64,000 nt of DNA from an uncultured Clostridia bacterium. Its GTDB lineage: Bacteria; Bacillota; Clostridia; TANB77; CAG-508. The stretch is from the NCBI GenBank assembly GCA_904381285.1, contig CAJFII010000003.1:1-64000 (forward strand). Direction: 5' to 3'. Shown piece after piece: positions 8,910 through 17,951 of the stretch; the stretch's first letter is position 1; each line of letters starts with the position of its first letter. The translations under genes and the position numbers were made by a program. The notes beneath the pieces are model-generated. The model was not told the DNA's origin and did no database searches. It saw only the letters and a list, made by a program, of their open reading frames with translations.

Positions 8910-10130
8910 ATGGAAATACTATATTTTGATTGCTCAAGTGGAATAAGTGGAAATATGACATTAGGAGCATTGTTAGAAATTGTAGGAAATGAAGACTATT
9001 TGCTAAATGAATTAAAAAAACTAAATATAGATGGTTATAAAATAGAAATATCAAAAAAGATAAAAAATGGTATAACAGGAACATATGTAGATGTAATATT
9101 AGAAAATGAACATAATCACGAACATAGCCATGAACACGAACATGGGCATGAACATATTCATGCTCATGAAGTTCATCATGAACATAGAAATTTAAATGAT
9201 GTAAATACAATTATAGATAATAGCGAAATTGATGAAAAAAGTAAAGAATTAGCCAAAAGAATTTTTTTAAGAGTAGCAAAAGCAGAAAGTAAAGTTCACA
9301 ATAAACCTATAGAAGAAGTACATTTTCATGAGGTAGGAGCAATAGATTCTATTATAGATATTGTAGGAACAGCAATATTAATAAACAAAATTAATCCAGA
9401 TAAAATTGTTTCGAGCATTGTAAATGATGGTTATGGTTTTATTGAATGTGCACATGGAAAGATGTCTGTTCCAGTACCAGCAACTAGTGAAATATTTGCA
9501 AATTCAAATGTAAAATTTAGACAAATAGATATAGATACAGAACTTGTAACACCAACAGGAGCAGCAATTATTGCAGAATTAGCGGAAGAGTTTACAACAC
9601 TTCCAGCAATGGTAACACAAAAAATTGGTTGGGGAGCTGGTTCGAAAGATTTAAAAATACCAAATGTATTGAAAGTATATTATGGTAAAATAGAAAAAGT
9701 AAATGAAGACTTTATTGTAATGGAAACAAATATAGATGATACAGCAGGTGAAATATTTGGATATGTTTCTGAAAAATTGTTTGAAAATGGAGCTTTAGAT
9801 GTGTTTTTTACACCAATTTTTATGAAGAAAAATAGACCGGCATATCGTTTAACAGTTGCGTGTAGAAGTGAAGATTTGTATAAATTACAAAAAATAATAT
9901 TTAGAGAAACTACTACAATTGGAATTAGATATCGTTATGAGTATAGAACAGAACTTGAAAGAGAAGAATTAGAAATTGATACAAAATATAATAAACTGAA
10001 AGTAAAAAAAGTAAAAAATAATGGTGAAACATATATTTATCCAGAGTATGAAAGTATGAAAAAAATAGCAGAAGAAAATGATATACCATTAAAAGAATTA
10101 TATAAATTAAATGAACTAAAGGAAGTATAA
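8910..10130 (+). CDS. larC: LarC, nickel insertase for the pincer cofactor (unsplit)
   Basis: LarC inserts nickel into the pyridinium-dithiocarboxylate nucleotide using CTP. This ~406-residue protein has FDCSSGISGNMTLGALLE at the N-terminus. A histidine/glutamate-rich metal-binding stretch follows at about residues 68-92, then VHFHEVGAIDSIIDIVG, VPVPATSEI, and the C-terminal LarC2-like region (METNIDDTAGEIFGYV). A GTG at 8898 is in frame, but the GGGGG at 8900-8904 sits correctly for the ATG at 8910. In Lactobacillus plantarum larC is split by a programmed frameshift; here one uninterrupted frame encodes both halves. Confidence 0.93.
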   Translation: MEILYFDCSSGISGNMTLGALLEIVGNEDYLLNELKKLNIDGYKIEISKKIKNGITGTYVDVILENEHNHEHSHEHEHGHEHIHAHEVHHEHRNLNDVNTIIDNSEIDEKSKELAKRIFLRVAKAESKVHNKPIEEVHFHEVGAIDSIIDIVGTAILINKINPDKIVSSIVNDGYGFIECAHGKMSVPVPATSEIFANSNVKFRQIDIDTELVTPTGAAIIAELAEEFTTLPAMVTQKIGWGAGSKDLKIPNVLKVYYGKIEKVNEDFIVMETNIDDTAGEIFGYVSEKLFENGALDVFFTPIFMKKNRPAYRLTVACRSEDLYKLQKIIFRETTTIGIRYRYEYRTELEREELEIDTKYNKLKVKKVKNNGETYIYPEYESMKKIAEENDIPLKELYKLNELKEV

Positions 10131-10150
10131 AATAAATGGAGGAAAACAAA

Positions 10151-10993
10151 GTGAAAACTGCATTAGTTCTTGAAGGCGGAGCAATGAGAGGAATATATAC
10201 AGCAGGTGTACTAGATGTATTAATGGATAATAAAATTAAAGTAGATGCAATAATAGGTGTTTCAGCAGGTGCTTTATTTGGAATTAACTATATTTCAAAT
10301 CAAAGAGGGAGAGCAATTAGATACAATAAAAATTATATAAAAAACAAAGAATATATGGGGCTTTATTCTTTGTTAACAACTGGAAATATTATGAATAAAG
10401 AATTTTGCTTTAATAGATTAATATATGAACTTGACAAATTTGATTTTGAAACTTTTAAAAAATCAAACACTGATTTTTATGTTACAGTAACTAATGTAGA
10501 TACAGGTAAAGCAGAATACATAAAAATAAAAGATATAGAAAAAGAATTAGAATATTTAAGAGCATCTGGTTCAATGCCATTAGTATCAGAAATAGTACAA
10601 ATAAATAATAAGAAATATTTAGATGGAGGAATAGCAGATAGTATACCAGTTAATAAAGCAATAGACTTAGGTTTTGATAGAATAATTGTTGTCTTAACTA
10701 GACCTATAGAATATAGAAAAAAGAAAATATCGTTATTACCATATAAACTAATGTACAGAAAATATCCTGAATTTATTAATACAGTGGGAAATAGGTACAT
10801 AAACTACAATAATACTGTAGAACAGATAATAAGAGAAGAAGAAAACAAAAATATATTTGTAATTAGACCATCAAAAAATCCAAACATCAAAAGATTAGAA
10901 AAGGACATACATAAAGTAGAAGAAACATATAATTTAGGAGTAAATGATGCTAAAAGTAAATTGGAAGATTTAATTAATTATATAAATAAATAA
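10151..10993 (+). CDS. Patatin-like phospholipase (RssA/YjjU type)
   Basis: A ~280-residue cytoplasmic patatin-fold hydrolase, presumed to act on acyl lipids. It shows the oxyanion loop EGGAMRG, the nucleophile elbow GVSAG (GXSXG serine), and the catalytic aspartate in YLDGGIADSIPV. Length matches the bacterial single-domain family. An ATG at 10136 is in frame, but GGAGG at 10138-10142 overlaps it and is spaced 8 bp from the GTG at 10151, the likely start. It is 20 bp after larC and ends at a strong terminator, closing the lar run. Confidence 0.9.
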   Translation: MKTALVLEGGAMRGIYTAGVLDVLMDNKIKVDAIIGVSAGALFGINYISNQRGRAIRYNKNYIKNKEYMGLYSLLTTGNIMNKEFCFNRLIYELDKFDFETFKKSNTDFYVTVTNVDTGKAEYIKIKDIEKELEYLRASGSMPLVSEIVQINNKKYLDGGIADSIPVNKAIDLGFDRIIVVLTRPIEYRKKKISLLPYKLMYRKYPEFINTVGNRYINYNNTVEQIIREEENKNIFVIRPSKNPNIKRLEKDIHKVEETYNLGVNDAKSKLEDLINYINK

Positions 10994-11026
10994 GAGGTAT
11001 GGTTCCACAACCATGCCTCTTATTTA
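10988..11026 (+). terminator. Intrinsic terminator after the patatin gene
   Basis: Long stem AATAAGAGG-T-ATGGTT with AACCAT-G-CCTCTTATT and a CCAC loop. The gene's stop codon lies in the left arm. The arms are symmetrical and could act in both directions. Confidence 0.85.
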
Positions 11027-11127
11027 TTTATGATAGTTAAAAGTTACATAATGATTATAGCATGCAAGATTGCTGATGTCAAAGGCGTTTACAATGATTA
11101 CTAATAATGTAAGCCAATAAATAGTAG

Positions 11128-11156
11128 TTGAAAATTATTTAGTTGTATAGTATTAT
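11128..11156 (+). promoter_or_regulatory. Putative promoter of the 11.2-kb ABC operon
   Basis: TTGAAA (11128-11133), 17-bp spacer, TATTAT (11151-11156). A better -10 match, TATAAT at 11154-11159, would make the spacer 20 bp. Confidence 0.45.
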
Positions 11157-11243
11157 AATTATTATGAAAATGTAAAATTTAATTAAGCATAATTATTGCA
11201 ATACAAAAATACTAAAAGTTAAAATAAAGAAAAGGAGTAATTT

Positions 11244-11942
11244 ATGAAATTAGTAGTAAAAAAATTAAAGAAAAGTTTTGATAAAAAAGAAGTACTAAAA
11301 GATATCAACTTTAATTTTGAAAAAGGAAAAATATATGGACTATTAGGAAGAAATGGGGCTGGAAAAACTACATTTTTTAACTGTTTAAATGAAGATATAG
11401 AAGTAGATGAAGGAGAATTCTATATAGAAGATAATAATGTAAAAAGAAAAATGGAAGCAGAAGATATAGGATATGTTTTATCTACTCCAAATGTTCCAGA
11501 ATTTTTAACAGCAAGAGAATTTTTAAAATTCTTTATTGATATTAATAAAAGTAGAATAAAAGACCTAAAAACAATAGATGAATATTTTGATTTTATGAAA
11601 ATCGAAAAAGAAGATAGGGATAGATTATTAAAAGATTATTCACATGGAATGAAAAATAAAATGCAAATGCTTGTAAATATTATAGCAAGTCCTAATGTAT
11701 TATTATTAGATGAACCACTTACATCTTTTGACGTAGTTGTTGCAGAAGAAATGAAACAAATGTTAAAGGAAATAAAGAAAAATCATATTATCATATTTTC
11801 AACACATATTATGGAATTAGCATTAGATTTATGTGATGAAATAGTTATATTAAACAAAGGTGTTTTAGAAGAAATTGATAAAAATAATTTAGATAATGAA
11901 CATCTAAAAAATAAAATAATAGAGGCTTTAAAGGAGGAATAA
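11244..11942 (+). CDS. ABC transporter ATP-binding protein
   Basis: A 232-residue ATPase of the CcmA/BcrA-like ABC-2 group. Walker A GRNGAGKTT at ~35-43, a degenerate signature YSHGMKNKMQ, Walker B VLLLDEPLTSFD and the switch histidine in STHIM. SD AAAGGAG. The permease starts 5 bp after its stop, so the two are co-translated. The export substrate is unknown. Confidence 0.92.
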   Translation: MKLVVKKLKKSFDKKEVLKDINFNFEKGKIYGLLGRNGAGKTTFFNCLNEDIEVDEGEFYIEDNNVKRKMEAEDIGYVLSTPNVPEFLTAREFLKFFIDINKSRIKDLKTIDEYFDFMKIEKEDRDRLLKDYSHGMKNKMQMLVNIIASPNVLLLDEPLTSFDVVVAEEMKQMLKEIKKNHIIIFSTHIMELALDLCDEIVILNKGVLEEIDKNNLDNEHLKNKIIEALKEE

Positions 11943-11947
11943 ATAAG

Positions 11948-13525
11948 ATGGTAAAAACATTCATAACTTCCTTTAAACTAAAAAATACTTATAGAGTAAA
12001 TAGTATTATCTATTCCATAAAACAACTACCAATCATAAAAAGAATACTACCAAATAGTTTATATAAAAATAGAGGATTAAAGATATTTGCTAATATAATT
12101 AGTATCTTACTAGAAATACTAAATATATTTATAGGAAAATTATTATATATCGCAATTATGATTTTTTCTGTATTACAAATGTATCAAACAAATTCAGCAG
12201 ACACATTTTTGCATTTATTTATTTTTCTTACTTTATGTGGTGGGGTATTAAATACATATATGCTTAATCCAACAAAAGATAAATATTATGCAATAGTTCT
12301 TATGAATATAGATGCTAGAAAATATGTATTATCAAACTATTATTACCAATTAATCAAACTAATTATTGGCTTTTTACCTTTTACAATTTTATTTGGGGCA
12401 ATGGCAAAAATTCCATTATGGATTCAAATTGCGCTACCATTTTTTGTTGTATCTATAAAATTAATTGTAATGAATTATAGTTTATATGATTTTAAGAAAA
12501 CAAAAAGAGCATCAAATGAAAATATACCAGATAAAGTTGTTTGGAGCATAGTAATCATATGTTTACTATTAGCCTATGGATTACCAGTAATCAACATAAT
12601 AGTAAATCAAGAAATTTTCTTATATGTTTTTATTGTAACTTTAATAATAGGAATTTATAGTTTAATAAAAATACATAATTTTAAAGAATATAAGAAAATG
12701 TATAAACAAATTTTATCAACATCAAATGTATACATGGTTGAAAATAATGCTGGAACAAGAGCAATGAAAGAAACCAGTTTAAAACAAATAGAATTAGATA
12801 AAAGTTATACAAGCAATAAATCAGGATTTGCATATTTTCATGATTTATTTGTAAAAAGACATAGAAAAATATTAACAAAAGCGGTGAACAAACAATCAAT
12901 TATAATAGTACTAATTTTTGCTGCCATCATAGTAGGTATACAAATGAATTCAGAATTTAAAGGAAAAATAAACAATGTATTATTACAATATTTACCTTAT
13001 TTTGTTTTTATAATGTATTTAATAAATAGAAGTTCAACAGTTACACAAGCAATGTTTATGAATTGTGACCATAGCATGCTTACCTATAGAATATATAGAA
13101 CACCAAAAGTTATATTAGGAATATTTAAAGAAAGATTAAAAACTCTAATAAAGATTAATTTATTACCTGCATCAATTATTGGAATTGGTTTAGCTTTATT
13201 ATTATTCTTATCTGGTGGTACTGATAATGTATTAAATTATGTAGTATTAATAGTGTCAATAATTTCGATGAGTATATTCTTTTGTGTACATTATTTAGTA
13301 ATGTATTATTTATTACAACCATATAATGTCAATACAGAGATTAAAAGTAGTACATATAAAGCAGTACAAGCAATAACATATTTTGTATGTTATTATATGA
13401 TACAAATACAATTACCAACATTATCTTTTGGTATAGCAATGATTGTTTTTTGTATAGCTTATTGTTTTATTTCTCTAATTTTAGCATATAAATATGCACC
13501 GAAAACTTTTAAACTAAGACTATAA
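11948..13525 (+). CDS. ABC-2-type membrane permease, large
   Basis: A 525-residue polytopic membrane protein with about 10-12 hydrophobic segments (for example ~40-75, 95-115, 135-185, 200-245, 320-350, 400-440, 460-520). A central hydrophilic stretch (~250-315) contains Lys/Arg-rich cytoplasmic sequence. No named family was recognised with confidence. Its position directly behind an ABC ATPase and its topology identify it as the membrane half of the exporter. SD AAAGGAGG overlaps the end of the upstream gene. Confidence 0.8.
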   Translation: MVKTFITSFKLKNTYRVNSIIYSIKQLPIIKRILPNSLYKNRGLKIFANIISILLEILNIFIGKLLYIAIMIFSVLQMYQTNSADTFLHLFIFLTLCGGVLNTYMLNPTKDKYYAIVLMNIDARKYVLSNYYYQLIKLIIGFLPFTILFGAMAKIPLWIQIALPFFVVSIKLIVMNYSLYDFKKTKRASNENIPDKVVWSIVIICLLLAYGLPVINIIVNQEIFLYVFIVTLIIGIYSLIKIHNFKEYKKMYKQILSTSNVYMVENNAGTRAMKETSLKQIELDKSYTSNKSGFAYFHDLFVKRHRKILTKAVNKQSIIIVLIFAAIIVGIQMNSEFKGKINNVLLQYLPYFVFIMYLINRSSTVTQAMFMNCDHSMLTYRIYRTPKVILGIFKERLKTLIKINLLPASIIGIGLALLLFLSGGTDNVLNYVVLIVSIISMSIFFCVHYLVMYYLLQPYNVNTEIKSSTYKAVQAITYFVCYYMIQIQLPTLSFGIAMIVFCIAYCFISLILAYKYAPKTFKLRL

Positions 13526-13535
13526 ATAGTTTACT

Positions 13536-13567
13536 AAAAGATTCGTTTGAAATATAACGAATCTTTT
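13536..13567 (+). terminator. Intrinsic terminator after the ABC operon
   Basis: Stem AAAAGATTCGTT with AACGAATCTTTT, 8-nt loop, ending in T residues. Confidence 0.8.
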
Positions 13568-13660
13568 TATGTATATAAATTAACAATATGTATTGTTTTT
13601 TATTTCATAATGTGCAATAATGTTTCTGTAAAAATAGGAGATTGAAATGGAGGGGTTGTT

Positions 13661-14688
13661 ATGAAAAAAGGATTAAAAATATTATTCATAACGATAGGAG
13701 TAATTATTCTTTTAGGAATTGTGTTTTTTGCCGTAGATTATACAAGGGTGCAAAAACAAGAAAAACCAATATTTTGTATAAACTATGCTACTGCAAATGA
13801 TGGAGGGACTAAAGAATACATTGGAATAGGGTATAAAGTAATTGATTTTCATAAAATACAAGAAATAGATGAAAATGGAGATACTTTATATTATGATGAA
13901 ATAAAAATTGGAACATGGTTTATGGATTATGATGATTTTGCAAATGAATATCAAAAAGAAGATAACATGGTTGCACAAATGAAAGCAGTAGTAGTGAAGG
14001 TAAATGAGAATAGTTTATTAGTTATGGGAATAGAAGAAGCATCTAGTTTATATAGTGTTGGTTTTACAAGTGAAGGAAATATAGGATTTAAACAAGGTCA
14101 AGAAATATTAATTTATTTTAATGGAATGATAATGGAAACTTATCCAGGGCAACTAGGAGATGTTGGAAAAATAGAAATAATAAAAGAAAAAAGTGATGCA
14201 GAAATACCGCAAAATATATTAAGATATTGTTATAGTTCAAGGAACAATGTTACAGTTACAGTAAATGAACTTACAAACAAGGGTATATCTTATACAATAA
14301 AAGATACAAATGAATTACCATATAATTATCCAAATACATATCAGATATACAAGAAAGTTAAAAATGAAAATTATACAGGTGTAGGGCAAGTAATAGGAGA
14401 AAATACTAAAAACTCTACTGCTGGTTTTACACGGAACAGGAACGGAATATATTTGGGAAGAGACAGAAAAAATTTCAAACATATCAAGCGAAGAAACAGG
14501 GAAAAGTGTAGCAAATAATGAAAACAAAACAATAGAAAAAGAATTTGACTGGACAAGATTATATGGAGAGTTAGGCAGTCGGAGAATATGAATTTGTTTC
14601 TAATGCAGAAGATTCATTTTCAATAAGAATAAAATTTACAGTAAGTAAAAATGGAGAGGTATCATATAGTGAACCTACATTTATGTAA
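13661..14688 (+). CDS. Membrane-anchored protein with Ig-like C-terminus, reading frame crossed by two +1 shifts at CGG
   Basis: An N-terminal signal/anchor helix (~5-28) precedes an extracytoplasmic domain I do not recognise (IGIGYKVIDFHKI, IKIGTWFMDYDD). The frame as written ends at 14518 in a basic, unlikely tail. Skipping C14432 gives GFTGTGTEYIWEETEKISN. Skipping C14580 as well gives RLYGELGSGEYEFVSNAED through to a stop at 14686-14688, for a product of ~341 aa. The restored end resembles the Gly-Glu-Tyr strand of bacterial Ig-like domains. Both shifts occur at in-frame CGG codons. It could be a pseudogene, two sequence errors, or programmed frameshifting. SD GGAGGGG is good, and the gene precedes an ABC operon. 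Confidence 0.7.
14432..14434 (+). other. In-frame CGG at a +1 frame break (site A)
   Basis: Context ACA-CGG-A. Dropping the C yields a GGA glycine codon and ~49 further sensible codons. Confidence 0.65.
14580..14582 (+). other. In-frame CGG at a +1 frame break (site B)
   Basis: Context AGT-CGG-A, in frame only after shift A. Dropping the C yields GGA in LGSGEYEF. Without the shift the frame stops at once (CGG-AGA-ATA-TGA). Confidence 0.65.
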
Positions 14689-14725
14689 AAATTAAATTAT
14701 GAAACCTAAATAGGAGGTATTATTT

Positions 14726-15448
14726 ATGATAGAAATAAAAAATGTTTCAAAATCTTACGTAAAAGGAAAAAAGTCAATAGACAATTTGAATCTTGAAATT
14801 AAAAATGGAGAGATATTTGGATTTCTAGGTCCAAATGGAGCTGGAAAAACAACAACAATAAGAATGATAACAGGTATATTAAATATAGATGAAGGAGACA
14901 TTTTAATAGATGGAAAGAGTATAAAAGAAGAACCATTAGAAGCAAAGAAAAACTTTGGATTTGTACCAGATAGTCCAGATATGTTTTTAAAATTAAAAGG
15001 AATAGAATATTTAACATTTATGGCAGATGTATATGATGTACCACAAAATAAAAGAAAAGAAAAAATAGAGGGATTAACTAAAAAATTTGAAATATATGAT
15101 GAATTAAATAATGAAATTCAAAGTTATTCTCATGGTATGAGGCAAAAAATTGTTATATGTGGTGCATTACTTTCAGAGCCTAAAAACTGGATTTTAGACG
15201 AGCCAATGACAGGCTTAGATCCAAAATCTTCTTATGATTTAAAAGAGATGATGAGAGAACATGCTAAATCTGGAAAAACTGTATTTTTCTCAACACATAT
15301 ATTAGAAGTAGCAGAAAAATTATGTGATAGAGTAGGAATTATAAACAAAGGAAAATTGGTATTTGTAGGAACATTTGATGAAATGAAACAAAAATTTAAA
15401 GAGGAAGCATCTTTGGAAAAATTGTTCCTAGAGATTACAGAGGAATAA
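14726..15448 (+). CDS. ABC transporter ATP-binding protein
   Basis: A 240-residue ATPase with Walker A GPNGAGKTTT (~36-45), signature YSHGMRQKIVICGALL, Walker B NWILDEPMTGLDP and the switch histidine in STHILE. The C-terminal tail (FVGTFDEMKQKFKEEASLEKLFLEITEE) is typical of ABC-2 exporters. AGGAGG precedes the start. It pairs with the permease 22 bp downstream. Confidence 0.94.
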   Translation: MIEIKNVSKSYVKGKKSIDNLNLEIKNGEIFGFLGPNGAGKTTTIRMITGILNIDEGDILIDGKSIKEEPLEAKKNFGFVPDSPDMFLKLKGIEYLTFMADVYDVPQNKRKEKIEGLTKKFEIYDELNNEIQSYSHGMRQKIVICGALLSEPKNWILDEPMTGLDPKSSYDLKEMMREHAKSGKTVFFSTHILEVAEKLCDRVGIINKGKLVFVGTFDEMKQKFKEEASLEKLFLEITEE

Positions 15449-15470
15449 AATTGGAAAGGAAGAAAATTGT

Positions 15471-17132
15471 ATGAATAAAGTAATAGAATTAACAAAAATA
15501 TTCCTTAAAACTTCTTTCTCAAATATGGATGCAAAAATGGGAGTTTCTACAAAATCAAAAGGTAAACTTTTGCTATATGCGTTTTTAGTGTTATATTTTG
15601 GAGGCCTTATTATACTTTTATCATATAACCTTCTTACAGGATTAATAGCTATCCATCAAGAAACAGTATTTATAGGTATGATTTTATTTATGATATTTGG
15701 ACTTGCAATATTTCAATCCATTTTTTCAAGTATCAATATATTATATTTTACAAAGGATACTGAATACTTATTACCCTTACCGCTAAAACCATATCAAATT
15801 ATACTTGCAAGAACAAATGTAATGTTGATAGCAGAATATGTTTTGATATTTTTGGTAGGTTTAATTCCACTTGCAATGTATGGAATATTAACAGGAGCAG
15901 GAGTATTTTTCTACATAAAAATGGTATTAGCAGTAATATTAGTACCAATATTGCCTGTACTACTAATTAATATAATTGTAATGGCTATTATGAGTTTTGC
16001 AAGATTAACAAAAAATAGAAATAGATTTCAGCTAATAGCATCTTTATTAGTTTTAGTAATTATAGTAGGTTTGTCTATATCAATGAGTGGAATGAAGGAA
16101 GATATTTCAAATGAAGAAATGGCACAAATGGTTGTTCAAGCAAATGGAATGATAGAATTAATAAAAGGATATTTCCCAACACTAGACTTTTTAATAGAAA
16201 CATTAGTAACAAATGAGATAGGCATAGCAATAATTGGATTTTTAAAGACGATATTAATTACAATATTAGCATTTGTTATTTATATGTTTATAGCACAAAA
16301 AATTTATTTGAAAGGATTAGTTGGCAATTTATTTGGTGGTGGTTATAAAAAATCTAATAAACAAATAAACCAAAAAGAATATAGTAACAGTAAATTATAC
16401 AAAAGTTACGTAGGAAAAGAATTTAAGAATTTACTTAGAAATCCTGTATTTTTAATGCAATGTTTATTACCAGCTATATTAATTCCAATTTTGATGGTGG
16501 GAATTATTTATGCAGGAATAAATAGTGAAGATAATGGAATGGCAGAACTTACCAAAATGCTAGGACAAATGCAGACAAATTCATTTATGATTGCTTGTGT
16601 TATTTTAGGAATTATTCAATTTTTTACAATGTTTATTTATATTTCAATAACAGCAATATCAAGAGATGGAGAAAATGCAGTATTTATGAAATACATCCCA
16701 GTTCCATTATATAATCAATATATTTATAAAATAATTCCTAATATTATCATGAATATTGTAACAATTATTATTACACTTGGAATGGCACAATATATTTTAC
16801 ATTTACCAATTATAACTTTAATTACATTATTAATAGTGGCAACAATTATGGGAGTATTACAAAGTATTCTTATGCTTATAATTGATTTAAAAAGACCAAA
16901 ACTAAATTGGGATTCGGAATATGCAGTAGCAAAGCAAAACTTAAATTTAATTTTTCCAATGATATTAGCTATGGTGAATATAATGGTTCTAGTAGGAGCG
17001 GTAGCATTACTAGAAAATATAAATGTATATATAGGACTTATAATTTTAGGAATACTATTTGCAATTATAACAATTGCAATGAATAAATATTTAAACAAAA
17101 ATCAAGATAAACTAGCAGAGAAAATTATTTAG
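15471..17132 (+). CDS. ABC-2-type exporter permease (putative ABC exporter family)
   Basis: A 553-residue polytopic protein with ~12 hydrophobic segments. The motif YFTKDTEYLLPLPLKPYQIILAR after the second helix pair (given here as one family marker, positions ~95-117) is characteristic of Clostridia two-gene ABC exporters. A second cytoplasmic segment (KEFKNLLRNPVFLMQCLLPAI) precedes the C-terminal helix bundle. Co-transcribed with the ATPase gene upstream. Substrate unknown. Confidence 0.85.
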   Translation: MNKVIELTKIFLKTSFSNMDAKMGVSTKSKGKLLLYAFLVLYFGGLIILLSYNLLTGLIAIHQETVFIGMILFMIFGLAIFQSIFSSINILYFTKDTEYLLPLPLKPYQIILARTNVMLIAEYVLIFLVGLIPLAMYGILTGAGVFFYIKMVLAVILVPILPVLLINIIVMAIMSFARLTKNRNRFQLIASLLVLVIIVGLSISMSGMKEDISNEEMAQMVVQANGMIELIKGYFPTLDFLIETLVTNEIGIAIIGFLKTILITILAFVIYMFIAQKIYLKGLVGNLFGGGYKKSNKQINQKEYSNSKLYKSYVGKEFKNLLRNPVFLMQCLLPAILIPILMVGIIYAGINSEDNGMAELTKMLGQMQTNSFMIACVILGIIQFFTMFIYISITAISRDGENAVFMKYIPVPLYNQYIYKIIPNIIMNIVTIIITLGMAQYILHLPIITLITLLIVATIMGVLQSILMLIIDLKRPKLNWDSEYAVAKQNLNLIFPMILAMVNIMVLVGAVALLENINVYIGLIILGILFAIITIAMNKYLNKNQDKLAEKII

Positions 17133-17154
17133 AAAAGGAATATCTTAAACCATA

Positions 17155-17200
17155 ACAAAAAGCAGACATTAAAAACAAATTTATAATGACTGCTTTTTGT
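17155..17200. terminator. Bidirectional terminator between convergent genes
   Basis: Arms ACAAAAAGCAG-A-CATTA and TAATG-A-CTGCTTTTTGT with one A/A mismatch. The A/T tracts on both flanks serve the plus-strand ABC operon and the minus-strand regulator. Confidence 0.8.
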
Positions 17201-17833
17201 TTATTTATATAATAATGTGATTTTTCTACCATTAATCTCAATAAGTTTATCATCTTTTAAATGTTTTAATTCTCGAAACATAGCTGATCTATTTACTGCA
17301 ATATAATCGGCTAATTCTTTAAGAGAGAAAGGCAAATAAAGAGATTTAGAAGGAGTATTTATATATTCAATTTCAAAATATTCCAAAAGTTTATCCCTTA
17401 TTTGTTTTTTTTCTAATATCCTAATTCTTTTATTTCTTTCTCTAAATTTGATATTAGTTATATCAAATAAATTTCTAAGGAAGGTATTAAAATATGGATG
17501 GTTTAAATTTTTTTCATTTAATAATTTATCATAATCAATAACTAATACTTCTGTTTTACCTTTTGCAATTATTTCACAATTTTCATTATTTGTCCCAGAA
17601 ATATTTGTTCCAAATACATCATATTTAGAAAGATTTTCAATTAAAATTTCATTCCCATTATATTCAATATACATTATTTGGGCGCTTCCTTCCATAATAA
17701 TGCAAACAATATTTTCGTTTTTTATTGTTGGCAATATTTCCTCATTCTTGTTGTATGTATAGAAGTGAACGCCTAGTAAATCAAGCAATTTGCTTATTTG
17801 CAATTTGGATAAATCATCAAAAGGACTTCTCAT
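17201..17833 (-). CDS. Crp/Fnr-family transcriptional regulator
   Basis: A 210-residue regulator with an N-terminal cNMP-binding beta-barrel (~20-110) and a C-terminal Crp-type winged helix (SLKELADYIAVNRSAMFRELKHL, ~165-190 region). It lacks the N-terminal cysteines of iron-sulfur FNR and the arginine/serine phosphate-binding motif of cAMP receptors, so its effector is unknown. Closest in style to the divergent ArcR/CprK-like members of anaerobes. Divergent from nrdDG, with a 24-bp near-palindrome in the shared intergenic region, so it likely controls nrdDG and itself (inference). Confidence 0.88.
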   Translation of the reverse strand: MRSPFDDLSKLQISKLLDLLGVHFYTYNKNEEILPTIKNENIVCIIMEGSAQIMYIEYNGNEILIENLSKYDVFGTNISGTNNENCEIIAKGKTEVLVIDYDKLLNEKNLNHPYFNTFLRNLFDITNIKFRERNKRIRILEKKQIRDKLLEYFEIEYINTPSKSLYLPFSLKELADYIAVNRSAMFRELKHLKDDKLIEINGRKITLLYK

Positions 17834-17867
17834 AAATCATCACCAAAAAAATTTTAACAAAAAATCG

Positions 17868-17891
17868 TAAAAGATGCAAGTGCAACTTTTA
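17868..17891. promoter_or_regulatory. Palindromic operator between Crp-like regulator and nrdDG
   Basis: Arms TAAAAG-N-TGCA and TGCA-N-CTTTTA face each other with a 2-bp centre and one mismatch per arm pair. It lies 34 bp upstream of the regulator start and 60 bp upstream of the NrdD start, a typical position for a dimeric regulator. The sequence is unlike the E. coli CRP, FNR or NrdR consensus. Confidence 0.65.
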
Positions 17892-17951
17892 TGTTTTATA
17901 AATTATTGATATAAAATACATATGAAAATTAACAAGGGAGGAACAAAAGAA

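Noticed and set aside
8782..9210. Minus-strand open frame rich in His/Val/Tyr opposite larC
   Set aside because: It is the antisense of the histidine-rich LarC stretch, not a gene.
8898..10130. Programmed frameshift in larC as in Lactobacillus plantarum
   Set aside because: The frame is continuous through both LarC halves; no shift is needed.
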